DNA of 54,003 nt from an uncultured Hyphomicrobium sp. (GCF_902826555.1 NZ_CADEFI010000023.1:1-54003); one strand, 5' to 3'; numbered from the stretch's first letter, positions 8,233 through 17,025 are shown. Notes: generated from the letters alone by a model not told the origin. Numbers and translations are program-made.

Positions 8233-9969
8233 TCAGACGAGCGTGATGTCGCTGTGGAAGGTGTTGCCGCCGAGGGTAGGCTTCACGACGCCGGCGCGGA
8301 TGACGAAGTCACCGAACCGCTCGTCCTGCTCGCGCTCGTTGGCGTAGCGGATCAGCAGGGGCTCCAGCAATTCGAGGATGCGTGCCTTGCCGACGTCCTG
8401 CGCATAGAGCTTGTTCAACCGTGTGCCGTCGTGCGCTGCGCCGAGGTAGAGGTTGTAGAGGCCCGGCGCGCGTCCGACGAGACCGATCTCGGCAATGAAG
8501 GGGCGCCCGCAGCCGTTGGGGCAACCGGTCATGCGGATGACGATGTCGTCGTTCCTCAACCCCGCCTTGTCGAGCGAGCTCTCGATGGCCGTGATCAGCT
8601 CGGGCAGGAAGCGCTCGCTTTCCGCCAACGCGAGACCGCAAGTGGGAAGCGCGACGCAGGCAATCGAGTTGCGGCGCAAGCCCGAGGACGTGGCGATGCT
8701 CACGCCATGCTGCTTGAGGAGCGCCTCGATCTTCGCCTTCTGCTTGGTGGCGACATTGCAGATGATGAGGTTCTGATTTCCGGTGACGGCAAACGTGACG
8801 CCGCCCGCCTTGGCAATCTCGCGCAGCGCCGTGCGCAGATGGAAATCCGGAACGTCCTTGATGCGGCCGCTGTCGATGTAGAGACCCAAGTGCCATTTCT
8901 TGTCAGGGCCCTGACGCCAGCCCAGCGGGTCGCCCATGGTCGTGAACTTGAATGGCCTCGCCTCGCCGAGCTTGTAGCCGAGGCGGCTCTCGACCTCGGC
9001 GCGGAACTTGTCGAGACCGAAGCGCTCTATGGTGTACTTGAGGCGCGCGTTGGCGCGGTTCTCGCGGTTGCCCCAATCGCGCTGCACGAGCATGACCTTC
9101 TCGGCGACATCGATCGCCTGCTCGGGCGTGCAGAAGCCCATCACGTCGGCCGTGCGCGGGAAGGTGGCGGTGTCGCCATGCGTCATGCCCATGCCGCCGC
9201 CAACGGACACGTTCCAGCCCTGGAGCGCGCCCTTGGCATCCGTGATGGCGATGAAGCCCAGGTCATGGGCGAACACGTCGCCGTCGTTCACCGGCGGAAC
9301 GGCGATGACGATCTTGAATTTGCGCGGCAGGTAATGGCGGCCATAGAGGGGCTCGGTATCGGGTGCGGCCGGGCGCGTCTTGTCCTCGACCTTCTCGCCC
9401 TCGAGCCAGATCTCGTGATAGGCGCTGGTCTTCGGCAAAAGATGATCGCTCACCTTGCGGGCGAAATCGCCGGCAGCGGCGTGGACCGGAGAGAAGAACG
9501 GGTTGGCCGCGACCATGACGTTGCGGTTGACGTCGCCGCAGGCTGCGATGGTGTCGAGGCAGGCACCGTTGATGGCCTGCATGGTGCGGCGCAGGTTCGA
9601 CTTGATGACGCCGTGATACTGGAACGTGGCGCGCGTGGTGAGACGCAGCGTGCCGTTGGCGTACGTGCCGGCGATGTCGTCGAGCTTCAGCCATTGATCC
9701 GGCGAGACGATACCGCCGGGCAGCCGCAAGCGGATCATGAAGCTATAGGCTTTCTCCAGCTTCTTCTTCGCCCGCTCGCCGCGCACGTCACGGTGGTCCT
9801 GCATGTAGGAGCCGTGAAACTTGATCAGCTGCGTGTCGTCCTCGGCGATGGCGCCGGTCTCGACGTGCGACAGGCCATCGACGATGGTGCCGCGCAGATA
9901 GTGGCTGTCCTCTTTCAGGAACTCGTTCTTGGCGCGTTTGTCGGTCATGGGGTTCTCAGTCATCGGCAT
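8233..9969 (-). CDS. cysI: sulfite reductase hemoprotein beta subunit
   Basis: A 578-residue sulfite reductase that carries out the six-electron reduction of sulfite to sulfide with siroheme and a [4Fe-4S] cluster. The four cluster ligands are visible as Cys438 and Cys444 (CVALPTCGLALAE) and Cys483 and Cys487 (TGCPNGCGRP); the last also ligates siroheme. The arginine/lysine sulfite-binding segments TTRATFQYHG and RHYLPRKFKI are present. Two further in-frame ATGs lie within the first eight codons, so the exact start is open by a few residues. cysJ lies directly upstream on the same strand, giving a cysJI operon. Confidence 0.95.
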   Translation of the reverse strand: MPMTENPMTDKRAKNEFLKEDSHYLRGTIVDGLSHVETGAIAEDDTQLIKFHGSYMQDHRDVRGERAKKKLEKAYSFMIRLRLPGGIVSPDQWLKLDDIAGTYANGTLRLTTRATFQYHGVIKSNLRRTMQAINGACLDTIAACGDVNRNVMVAANPFFSPVHAAAGDFARKVSDHLLPKTSAYHEIWLEGEKVEDKTRPAAPDTEPLYGRHYLPRKFKIVIAVPPVNDGDVFAHDLGFIAITDAKGALQGWNVSVGGGMGMTHGDTATFPRTADVMGFCTPEQAIDVAEKVMLVQRDWGNRENRANARLKYTIERFGLDKFRAEVESRLGYKLGEARPFKFTTMGDPLGWRQGPDKKWHLGLYIDSGRIKDVPDFHLRTALREIAKAGGVTFAVTGNQNLIICNVATKQKAKIEALLKQHGVSIATSSGLRRNSIACVALPTCGLALAESERFLPELITAIESSLDKAGLRNDDIVIRMTGCPNGCGRPFIAEIGLVGRAPGLYNLYLGAAHDGTRLNKLYAQDVGKARILELLEPLLIRYANEREQDERFGDFVIRAGVVKPTLGGNTFHSDITLV

Positions 9970-9979
9970 GTGGCGGGTC

Positions 9980-10028
9980 GGCGATCGGGGGTTCGGCGCG
10001 GTATGCCGTGCGCCTATTGCCGATCGCC
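9980..10028. repeat. inverted repeat between cysJ and cysI
   Basis: GGCGATCGG at 9980-9988 is complemented by CCGATCGCC at 10020-10028, spaced by 31 bases, just after the cysJ stop. It could fold in the cysJI mRNA and affect relative expression. There is no T-run, so it does not look like a full terminator. Low confidence in function. Confidence 0.35.
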
Positions 10029-10037
10029 TCGTGCCGT

Positions 10038-11831
10038 CTAGTAAACGTCGCGTTGGTAGCGGTTGGCCTTGGCAAGCTCCTTGAGCTTCGCTCGGCCGAC
10101 CTCTTCGTCGCCTTTGGCGGCCTCGGCGAGGATCTTGACGAGGGTCGTGTCAACGTCCTTGGCCATGCCCTTCTCGTCGCCGCACACGTAGATGTGCGCG
10201 CCGTCGTCGAGCCATTTCAGAAGCTCCTCCCGGCGCTCCCACAGGCGGTGCTGGACATAGATCTTCTCCGGCTGATCGCGCGAGAAGGCAACGTCGATGC
10301 GCGTGAGCGCGCCCGAAGCGAGGTGATCCTGCCATTCGAGCTGATAGAGGAAATCGTTCGAGAAGTTACGCTCGCCGAAGAAAAGCCAGCTCTTGCCCTT
10401 GTCACCGTTCTCGGAGCGCTCCTCGATGAAGCCGCGGTAGGGCGCGACGCCGGTGCCGGCGCCGATCATGATGATCGGGCGGTCGCCGTCGGCGGGAAGC
10501 GCGTAGTGTTTGTTGGGCTTCACGTAGATACGCGCCTTGGTGCCCACCTTGCAGCGGTCGGCAAGATAGGTCGAGGTGACGCCGTTGCGGGACCGCCCAT
10601 GTGACGTCCAACGCACCGCACCGACGAGAAGATGGGCTTCGCCGGGATGAGCCTTGAGGCTCGACGCGACCGAATAGAGGCGGCCCGGCAGCGGACGGAG
10701 CAGCTTCACGAACTGGTCTGAAGTGAGCTTCTCCGGAAACGCTTCGAAGAGATCGACCAACTGGCGGTCGGCGGCGAAGCGGGCGAGCTCGCCCTCCTCC
10801 AAGAGCTTGGCCACGTCCTTGCGGCCGGTGAGCTTGGCGTAGCCGTCGACAAGCGGACGGGAGAGGGTGGTGATGTCGAAGCCGTGAATAAGCTTGAGCT
10901 TCAGGGCGGCGTCGCTCGCGAGACCAACCGCTTTCAGCAGGTCCTCAGCGAGACCGGGATCGTTCTCGGGATAAAGGCCGATGGCGTCGCCGGGCTTGTA
11001 GACGAAGCCTTCCTCCGCGATGGCAAATTCCACGTGCCAGGTTTCGCGCGAGGATCCGGTGCCATTCAAGTTGATCAGGGCCGAGATCTCGGCTTCGACC
11101 GGATTCTCGGCGGTGAAGCGCGGCTCATCGTCGTCATCGGCGGCGGGCGCGCTTTTGAAATCGACATGCACGACCGTTGTCGCCTGCTGCGTGTCCGCGG
11201 GCGCGATCACCTCGAGCGCTTTGTCGGTCCATGCCGCCGCGGCTTTCTGGAAATCGAGATCGAGATCCTGGCGGTCGGCAACGCGCGTGCCGCCGAGGGC
11301 TTCGAGACGGGCGTCGATCTGACGGCCCGTCTGGCAGAAGTTGACGTAGGCCGTATCGCCCAGCGCGAGCACGGCGAAGCGTACGCCCTCGAAACGCGGC
11401 GCGTCGTCGGCCATCAGCGCCTTGTGGAAATCGGCGGCGCGCTGCGGCGGGTCGCCCTCACCCCACGTCGAGATGTAGACGATGAGGTTCTTCGCTTTGG
11501 CGATGACGGAGAGATCGGCATCCGCCATGTCGACGACCTTGGCGTCGAAGTTCAGCTTGGCGGCGAGCTTCTTGGCCTTCAGGGCCAAGGTCTCGGTGTT
11601 TCCGGATTCGCTGCCGTAGAGAATAGTGAGCGGCTGGCGCGGGCGTGGTGCCTGGGGAGCCGGGGCGATCGCGGCTCCGGCGAGCTGACCTTGTGCGGCG
11701 TCGAGACCGGCGAGGAAGCCAGACAGCCAACTGCGCTGCAGGGGTGTCGAGCGCTGAACGAGTTGGTTCAGCACATCGATATCCTCCGCCGTAAACGGCG
11801 CATTCTTCGGCAAAAACGGCACCGCGGTCAC
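10038..11831 (-). CDS. cysJ: sulfite reductase flavoprotein alpha subunit
   Basis: A 597-residue NADPH-dependent diflavin reductase that feeds electrons to CysI. Order of domains: flavodoxin with FMN loop SESGNTE (74-80) and STWGEGDPP; FAD-binding domain with RLYSVASS; NADP-binding domain with GAGTGVAPYRGFIEER and YVCGDEKGMAKDV; and the C-terminal tyrosine usual for this family. I chose the GTG at 11831 because AGGAGG sits six bases upstream; an upstream TTG at 11888 would add 19 residues without a site. The first 65 residues before the flavodoxin domain are a family-typical leader. It is transcribed ahead of cysI. Confidence 0.95.
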   Translation of the reverse strand: MTAVPFLPKNAPFTAEDIDVLNQLVQRSTPLQRSWLSGFLAGLDAAQGQLAGAAIAPAPQAPRPRQPLTILYGSESGNTETLALKAKKLAAKLNFDAKVVDMADADLSVIAKAKNLIVYISTWGEGDPPQRAADFHKALMADDAPRFEGVRFAVLALGDTAYVNFCQTGRQIDARLEALGGTRVADRQDLDLDFQKAAAAWTDKALEVIAPADTQQATTVVHVDFKSAPAADDDDEPRFTAENPVEAEISALINLNGTGSSRETWHVEFAIAEEGFVYKPGDAIGLYPENDPGLAEDLLKAVGLASDAALKLKLIHGFDITTLSRPLVDGYAKLTGRKDVAKLLEEGELARFAADRQLVDLFEAFPEKLTSDQFVKLLRPLPGRLYSVASSLKAHPGEAHLLVGAVRWTSHGRSRNGVTSTYLADRCKVGTKARIYVKPNKHYALPADGDRPIIMIGAGTGVAPYRGFIEERSENGDKGKSWLFFGERNFSNDFLYQLEWQDHLASGALTRIDVAFSRDQPEKIYVQHRLWERREELLKWLDDGAHIYVCGDEKGMAKDVDTTLVKILAEAAKGDEEVGRAKLKELAKANRYQRDVY

Positions 11832-12400
11832 CCCGCTCCTCCTCAACTTCCCTCTGGGCTCACCGGGCGCTTCACGCCACGGGGCCAACTACTTACCAGT
11901 CTTTGGTAAAGTTCGCCCTACGCCAATGGTCCGGCGCCCTTTGCCGGGCTTACACCAACGTAGAATAATTTTCCATTGCTTTAAGGTCGCTCCATGTCGA
12001 TCGCAAATTTATTCCGGCTTGCCGCGTCAGAATAGACTACCATTGCGGACAACATTCCAAAATCGCGCCCTCGCCTCCACGCGGACCGGCCGAGGTGGAT
12101 GGTCGCCTCCGTCAACGGTGTCGGACGGCTGCATTCTCCTACTCAACCGAGTTCGCACCCGCAATGCGCCGCAGCGTCCGCTCTTGCGCTGCTCGCCGCC
12201 GTCACACGAAGTCGTGACGCACTGTTACTTCTCCGGAAAAGCCGACTGTGGTTACCTCAGGGCATGGGGGATCGCGCTTGACAAGCTCGGCACGATCCGC
12301 AGATTGGGGCGGTCAAAAAAGACTGACTGCCTCAAGGGGGCCCTCGGCGGGGCGCTCTTCACGGAAAGCAGCTCACCGAGACCCTAAGGAGGATTATATC
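11832..12400. other. intergenic region between cysJ (minus) and pqqA (plus)
   Basis: A divergent region of about 570 bases. The left end holds the candidate cysJ operator (11893-11913). The right end must hold the promoter of the pqq operon. A 153-codon open frame spans much of it, but the translation has no recognisable family, no ribosome site and unlike composition, so I treat it as noncoding. The pqqA ribosome site AAGGAGG is at the far right. Confidence 0.55.
11893..11913. promoter_or_regulatory. candidate operator upstream of cysJ
   Basis: TTACCA (11893-11898) and TGGTAA (11904-11909) form a short inverted repeat with a five-base spacer. The right half extends into TTGGTAAAGTT (11903-11913), which is also found upstream of cysH. 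It lies about 60 bases upstream of the cysJ GTG, a plausible promoter position. The regulator is unknown. Confidence 0.4.
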
Positions 12401-12490
12401 ATGAAGACCTGGACCAAGCCCGCAGTGCGCGAAGACAACGTCGGCCTCGAGGTTACCTCGTATCTGCCGGCCGAGATCGACCTCATCTAA
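12401..12490 (+). CDS. pqqA: PQQ precursor peptide PqqA
   Basis: A 29-residue peptide that is the ribosomal precursor of pyrroloquinoline quinone. The crosslinked Glu and Tyr are present as Glu17 and Tyr21 in EVTSY, with the conserved leader start MKTWTKP. The SAM enzyme PqqE, with PqqD as chaperone, joins the two side chains, after which they are excised. A strong AAGGAGG lies eight bases before the ATG, fitting the high expression pqqA needs relative to the enzymes. pqqB follows after 190 bases with a hairpin between them. Confidence 0.97.
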   Translation: MKTWTKPAVREDNVGLEVTSYLPAEIDLI

Positions 12491-12544
12491 TCGATCCGTT
12501 CGCGAAACGCCTTGGAAACCTTGGGCGTTTGAGCAGTTTTGGCG

Positions 12545-12568
12545 CGGCGGTCGAAACTTCGACCGCCG
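12545..12568 (+). promoter_or_regulatory. hairpin between pqqA and pqqB
   Basis: An 11-bp perfect stem, CGGCGGTCGAA (12545-12555) against TTCGACCGCCG (12558-12568), has almost no loop and is followed by TCGCTGTTTC. It sits between pqqA and pqqB. It could stabilise the pqqA 3' end or partly terminate, lowering pqqB-E relative to pqqA. No strong T-run follows, so partial read-through is expected. Confidence 0.6.
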
Positions 12569-12680
12569 TCGCTGTTTCAGCCTCCGGGAGCCTCCTTCGA
12601 CGGCCTCCGGCTTGGGCTCTTCGTCATAATGTCCGCGGCGCCGCTTTCGGCGAGGCACGCCGCTTCAAAGCGAAATTATC

Positions 12681-13613
12681 ATGCTGATCAGGATCCTGGG
12701 GGCAGCTGCTGGCGGCGGCTTTCCTCAGTGGAACTGCAACTGTCGCAATTGCGCCGATGTCAGAGCGGGGAAGCCAGGCTTCCGCGCCCGGACGCAATGC
12801 TCCCTTGCCGTCTCTGCCAACGGTACGGATTGGGTGCTGCTGAATACGGCTCCCGACCTGCGCCAGCAGATCAACGACACGCCAGAACTCGGCGCACGAC
12901 GCGACGGCGGTTTGCGCAACAGCCCGATCAAGGCGGCGGTGCTGACCGGCGGCGACGTTGATTTCATCGCCGGTCTCCTCGACCTGCGCGAGCTGCAGCC
13001 CTTCGCGGTTTACGGCTCGACGCGCGTTTTGGCGACGCTTGCCGCAAACTCCGTCTTCAACGTGCTCGATGCGTCCGTTGTGCCGCGGCGCGCGCTGCCG
13101 CTCGGATCGCCCATCGCCATCGAGGGCGCAGAGGGCGACACCGGTCTCGTGGTCGAAGCCTTCGCCGTGCCGGGCAAGATCGCGCTTTACCTGGAAAGCG
13201 GCGCCGCGACCGAAAACTACGGCAGCCGCGAGGGCGATGCCATTGGGCTCAAGGTGTCGGCACCGGCGACCGGCAAGAGCTTCTTCTACGTTCCGGGCTG
13301 CGCGGTGGTCGACGAGGAGCTCGCCGCTCGTCTCAAAGGCGCGCCGCTCGTCTTCTTCGATGGTACGCTCTACACGGACGACGAAATGATCCGGCAGGGC
13401 CTCATGAAGAAGACCGGCCAGCGCATGGGACACATCAGCATCTCGGGGTCCGCGGGCTCCATCGCCGCGTTCGAGCCGCTGCGTGTCGCCCGCAAAGTCT
13501 ATGTTCACATCAACAATTCCAACCCGGTGCTGGATGACAACTCACCCGAGCGCCGCGCAACGGAAGCCGCCGGCTGGGAGGTCGGCACCGACGGAATGGA
13601 GATCTGCCTATGA
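12681..13613 (+). CDS. pqqB: PQQ biosynthesis protein PqqB
   Basis: A 310-residue metallo-beta-lactamase-fold protein, full length for PqqB. The start region LGAAAGGGFPQWNCNCRNC is diagnostic. PqqB is an iron-dependent hydroxylase that acts on the excised Glu-Tyr intermediate in PQQ synthesis in the cytosol; older annotation calls it a PQQ transport factor. No clear ribosome site precedes the ATG. The stop overlaps the pqqC start by four bases, so pqqB and pqqC are translationally coupled. Confidence 0.96.
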   Translation: MLIRILGAAAGGGFPQWNCNCRNCADVRAGKPGFRARTQCSLAVSANGTDWVLLNTAPDLRQQINDTPELGARRDGGLRNSPIKAAVLTGGDVDFIAGLLDLRELQPFAVYGSTRVLATLAANSVFNVLDASVVPRRALPLGSPIAIEGAEGDTGLVVEAFAVPGKIALYLESGAATENYGSREGDAIGLKVSAPATGKSFFYVPGCAVVDEELAARLKGAPLVFFDGTLYTDDEMIRQGLMKKTGQRMGHISISGSAGSIAAFEPLRVARKVYVHINNSNPVLDDNSPERRATEAAGWEVGTDGMEICL

Positions 13614-14380
13614 GCGAGCGCCGTACACAGAGTGATACGCAAGCGCTTTGGAGCCCCGACGAGTTCGAGGCCGCCATCCAGGCGGTCGGTGCCGAGCGCT
13701 ATCACGACAAGCATCCGTTCCATAAGCTTCTGCACGGCGGCAAGCTCAGCAAGGGGCAAGTGGCCGCCTGGGCGCTCAACCGCTACTGCTACCAGTCGGC
13801 GGTGCCGCGCAAGGATGCCGCCCTCGTCAGCCGCGTTTTCGACCGGCAGCTTCGCCGGGACTGGATCCACCGCGTGCTCGAGCACGACGGGGCGGGCGAC
13901 GATCCCGGTGGCATCGAGCGCTGGCTGGTGCTCACGGACGGGCTCGGTCTCGATCGCGATTACGTGCAGAGCATGAGCGGAGCTTTGCCGGCCACGCGCT
14001 TTGCCGTCGAAGCCTACGTGCGTTTCGTGCGAGATGAACCGCTCGTTGTCGCCGTCGCCTCATCGCTGACCGAGCTGTTTGCGCCCAAAATTCACAAGGA
14101 GCGCATCTCCGGCATGCTGGAGAACTATGATTTCATCGACGACACGGTGATGGCGTACTTCAAGAAGCGCCTCGTGCAGGCTCCCTTCGACGCCGACTAC
14201 GCCTTGAACTACATTAAAGCGCACGCCAAGACGCGGGCCGAGCAGGAAGCCTGCGTCGATGCAGTGCGCTTCAAGTGCAACGTGCTTTGGGCCCAGCTCG
14301 ATGCGCTGCACCATGCCTATGTGACGCCGGGTTGGATTCCTCCCGGCGCGTTCGACCCGGAGACGCTCAAAAATGTCTGA
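13610..14380 (+). CDS. pqqC: pyrroloquinoline-quinone synthase PqqC
   Basis: A 256-residue cofactorless oxidase that performs the final ring closure and eight-electron oxidation to PQQ. It is recognised by HPFHKLLHGGKLSKGQV and the following NRYCYQSAVPRKDAAL segment. The N-terminal 15 residues are variable. In Methylorubrum extorquens pqqC and pqqD are fused; here they are separate, with pqqD starting inside the pqqC 3' end (14373, eight bases of overlap). Confidence 0.96.
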   Translation: MSERRTQSDTQALWSPDEFEAAIQAVGAERYHDKHPFHKLLHGGKLSKGQVAAWALNRYCYQSAVPRKDAALVSRVFDRQLRRDWIHRVLEHDGAGDDPGGIERWLVLTDGLGLDRDYVQSMSGALPATRFAVEAYVRFVRDEPLVVAVASSLTELFAPKIHKERISGMLENYDFIDDTVMAYFKKRLVQAPFDADYALNYIKAHAKTRAEQEACVDAVRFKCNVLWAQLDALHHAYVTPGWIPPGAFDPETLKNV

Positions 14381-14693
14381 GACGTCCGAGCCACCGCGTA
14401 GCGCACCCACCCGGCTGATCGTCGCCGGGGAGACGGTTCTTGCGATACCCAGGCACATCAAGCTTCGGCACGACCCGGGGCGCGGGCGCTGGATCATTCT
14501 GGCGCCGGAGCGCGTGTTCAACCCCGACGAGACGGCGGTTGAGGTGCTCAAGCTCCTCGACGGACAACGTTCCGTGAATGCCATCGCGGAAACCTTGTCT
14601 CAGACCTACCAGGCCCCACTTGACGTTGTGACAAACGACATTTTGGCCATGCTTCAGGACCTGACCGACAAGGGCGTCCTGGTGAAGGCCTAG
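14373..14693 (+). CDS. pqqD: PQQ peptide chaperone PqqD
   Basis: A 106-residue winged-helix RiPP recognition element that binds PqqA and presents it to PqqE. The family segments are the RHDPGRGRWIILAPERVF beta strand region and the LLDGQRSVNAIAETL helix. It is slightly longer than stand-alone PqqD (about 90 residues) because of about 20 extra N-terminal residues. It overlaps pqqC and is 12 bases ahead of pqqE. Confidence 0.95.
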   Translation: MSETSEPPRSAPTRLIVAGETVLAIPRHIKLRHDPGRGRWIILAPERVFNPDETAVEVLKLLDGQRSVNAIAETLSQTYQAPLDVVTNDILAMLQDLTDKGVLVKA

Positions 14694-14705
14694 ACAGGAG
14701 CGACC

Positions 14706-15926
14706 ATGAACGAGATCGCACCGACCCACGTCACGGAAACGGCGATGCCCGCTTGCGCGCGCACGGCGGACGGGAAGCCGATCGCCGATCCGGGTCCGGA
14801 CCCAGCGCTCTGCGCGCGGGCGCCGATCGGCATGCTCTGCGAGCTTACGCACCGCTGCCCACTGCAGTGTCCGTACTGCTCGAACCCGGTGGAGCTCGAA
14901 CGGGCCAACACCGAGCTCACCACCGCGGAGTGGCAGGATGTCATGCGCCAGGCGGCGCGTCTCGGCGTGCTGCAGATCCATCTCTCGGGCGGCGAGCCCA
15001 CGGCTCGAAAGGACCTCGAGGACATCGTCAAGGTGGCGGCTGAGGTCGGTCTCTACACGAACCTCATCACGGCCGGCGTAACGCTGACGCGCGAGCGCCT
15101 GACGAAGCTGGTCGAGGTCGGGCTCGATCACGTCCAGCTCTCGGTGCAGGACGTCGACGCCGAGAACGCCGACCGCATCGCAGCCTATAAAGGCGGCATG
15201 GCGAAAAAGATCCAGGTCGCGGGCTGGGTGCGCGAGGCCGGACTGCCGCTGACCATCAATTGCCCCATCCATCGCCAGAACATTCACAACGTGCCGCGCA
15301 TGATTGACTTTGCGGTCGAAATGGGCGCGGGGCGTGTTGAGATCGCGCACGTTCAATACTACGCATGGGCGCTCATGAACCGTGCCGCCCTGATGCCGAC
15401 CAAGGAAGCGTTCCTGGTCGCGGCCAAGCAAGTGGAAGAGGCGCGCGAGAAGTACAAGGGCGTGATCGTCATCGACGCCATCGTGCCGGACTATTACGCG
15501 AAGTTCCCGAAACCCTGCATGGGCGGCTGGGCACGCGGCATCGTCAACATCACGCCGTCGGGGCGCGTGCTGCCCTGCCACGCGGCGGAATCGATCAAGA
15601 CGCTGAAGTTCGACAACATCAAAGATAAGCCGTTGGCGGACATCTGGCTGAGTGGTGAGGCGTTCGAGGCCTACCGGGGCACGAGCTGGATGAAGGAGCC
15701 CTGCCGGAGTTGCCCCCGTAAGGAAGTCGACTACGGTGGATGCCGGTGCCAGGCCTTCGCGCTCACCGGGGACGCCGCAAATACGGACCCGGCGTGCTCC
15801 CTCTCGCCGTTACATGCCCAATGGCAGGCGGTTGCCGAGGTCGAAAGCCATAGCGAGCCGCCGGAATTCACGTTCCGGCGTGTGGGCGGTGCAGCAAAGA
15901 AGCCCGAAACGCATAACGTGTCTTGA
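14706..15926 (+). CDS. pqqE: radical SAM enzyme PqqE
   Basis: A 406-residue radical SAM/SPASM enzyme that forms the carbon-carbon bond between Glu and Tyr of PqqA. The SAM cluster motif CPLQCPYC gives Cys51, Cys55 and Cys58. The C-terminal SPASM region carries many cysteines (KPCMGGW, LPCHAAES, EPCRSCPRKEVDYGGCRC, DPACSLS) for two auxiliary clusters. The N-terminus is about 40 residues longer than in some PqqE proteins. AGGAGCGACC precedes the ATG. It is the last gene of pqqABCDE here; pqqF/G-like peptidase genes are not in the window. Confidence 0.96.
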   Translation: MNEIAPTHVTETAMPACARTADGKPIADPGPDPALCARAPIGMLCELTHRCPLQCPYCSNPVELERANTELTTAEWQDVMRQAARLGVLQIHLSGGEPTARKDLEDIVKVAAEVGLYTNLITAGVTLTRERLTKLVEVGLDHVQLSVQDVDAENADRIAAYKGGMAKKIQVAGWVREAGLPLTINCPIHRQNIHNVPRMIDFAVEMGAGRVEIAHVQYYAWALMNRAALMPTKEAFLVAAKQVEEAREKYKGVIVIDAIVPDYYAKFPKPCMGGWARGIVNITPSGRVLPCHAAESIKTLKFDNIKDKPLADIWLSGEAFEAYRGTSWMKEPCRSCPRKEVDYGGCRCQAFALTGDAANTDPACSLSPLHAQWQAVAEVESHSEPPEFTFRRVGGAAKKPETHNVS

Positions 15927-16085
15927 GCGGAACCTAGCGGTCAAGTACAGCTTTGAAATGGGCCGGGTGCGGCATCGTGTTCACACCCGGTTCAGGCAAA
16001 AATTGCCAGTATGCGACGCCTGTCAGGAGGTTCGGGAGACCGAGCGGCAGGTCTAGGTTCGAAAAGACTTCGGAGGATTCGGAAG

Positions 16086-16460
16086 ATGCTCAAGTGGGTT
16101 CTGGCGGCTGCCGCCATCGCGGCCGCGCCCTTCACTGCGTCGGCGCAGGACGTCGAGGCCGGCGCTGCCGTCTTCAAGAAATGCGCGGCTTGCCATCAGG
16201 TCGGCGCTGACGCCAAGAACGGCCTCGGCCCGTCTCTCAATTGCGTCGCCGGCAAGCCGGCTGGCCATCACGAAGGTTTCGCTTACTCGGAAGCCGTGAA
16301 GAACTCGGGCATCACCTGGACCGACGACAACCTGCTCCACTGGATGGAGAAGGATGATGCCGTCATCAAGGGCAACAAGATGATCTTCCCGGCCGGCGTC
16401 AAGAACGAGGACGACCGCAAGAACCTGCTGGCTTACATCAAGTCGCAGTGCAAAGAGTAA
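16086..16460 (+). CDS. class I (c2-type) cytochrome c
   Basis: A 124-residue periplasmic cytochrome: signal peptide with cleavage near AQD at about residue 21, haem motif CAACH, and a Met ligand in NKMIFPAG. The YSEAVKNSGITW segment is typical of cytochrome c2/c550. A cysteine (LNCVAG) replaces a residue that is usually not cysteine in c2, and another lies at the C-terminus (SQCKE); they might form a disulfide. Position after pqqE suggests a link to quinoprotein electron transfer, but it is a separate unit (160-base gap) closed by a terminator. Confidence 0.9.
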   Translation: MLKWVLAAAAIAAAPFTASAQDVEAGAAVFKKCAACHQVGADAKNGLGPSLNCVAGKPAGHHEGFAYSEAVKNSGITWTDDNLLHWMEKDDAVIKGNKMIFPAGVKNEDDRKNLLAYIKSQCKE

Positions 16461-16485
16461 GCTCTCAAGGCTTGCATTAATTGGA

Positions 16486-16512
16486 ACGCCGCGGATGCAT
16501 CATCCGCGGCGT
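16486..16512. terminator. bidirectional terminator between cytochrome c and folK
   Basis: A 12-bp perfect stem, ACGCCGCGGATG (16486-16497) against CATCCGCGGCGT (16501-16512), with a three-base loop, followed by CTTTCATTT on the plus strand. It lies exactly between the convergent stops at 16460 and 16516. Confidence 0.8.
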
Positions 16513-16515
16513 CTT

Positions 16516-17025
16516 TCATTTCTCAACCTCGAAAGGCACGACGTCCGCTGCGTCGACACGCGCAAGCCAATGGGCGAGACCGTGACCGGCGACCTCGAGA
16601 TCGGGTGCGATTTCCATCAGCGGCACGAGCACGAACGCGCGCTCGACGATGCGCGGATGCGGCAACGTGAGGCCCGGCTCGTTCAGGATCACACCACGGT
16701 ATGCCAGCACGTCGACGTCGATGATGCGCGGCCCCCAGCGCTCACGCCGCACGCGCTTCATCTCCTGCTCGACGCCGAGGCAGCGCGCGAGAAGCTCGTG
16801 CGGCGTGAGATCCGTCGTGACGGCGATGCAGGCGTTCGCGAACCAATCCTGATCCAGTACGCCCCACGGGGCCGTGCGGTAGACGCGCGAGGTTTGCACG
16901 AGGCGAACGTCACCCCCCTCCGTCAGCAAGGCAACGGCACGGGCGATGTTGGCGGCCTTGTCGCCGATATTCGAGCCGAGCCCGATCAGCGCGTCGTAGG
17001 CAGGGCGAGGCGCCCCGTCAGTCAT
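16516..17025 (-). CDS. folK: 2-amino-4-hydroxy-6-hydroxymethyldihydropteridine pyrophosphokinase
   Basis: A 169-residue HPPK that transfers pyrophosphate from ATP to the hydroxymethylpterin, a step leading to folate. Family motifs: ALIGLGSNIGDKAANI at the start, SRVYRTAPWGV.DQDWFANA, and the catalytic RWGPRIIDVDVL loop ending in LPHPRI. The ATG at 17025 lies inside the 3' end of pcd (eight-base overlap), so it is coupled to that gene. In this cluster it may serve both folate and the pterin branch of H4MPT; that dual use is inference. Confidence 0.94.
   Translation of the reverse strand: MTDGAPRPAYDALIGLGSNIGDKAANIARAVALLTEGGDVRLVQTSRVYRTAPWGVLDQDWFANACIAVTTDLTPHELLARCLGVEQEMKRVRRERWGPRIIDVDVLAYRGVILNEPGLTLPHPRIVERAFVLVPLMEIAPDLEVAGHGLAHWLARVDAADVVPFEVEK

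Noticed and set aside
8254-10041. 595-codon plus-strand frame opposite cysI
   Set aside because: Shadow frame; cysI carries all four cluster cysteines on the other strand.
11832-11888. possible 19-residue extension of cysJ from a TTG
   Set aside because: AGGAGG is correctly spaced for the GTG at 11831, and the extension is not family-like.
11926-12387. 153-codon open frame upstream of pqqA
   Set aside because: No ribosome site, no recognisable family, irregular composition; it covers the expected pqq promoter region.
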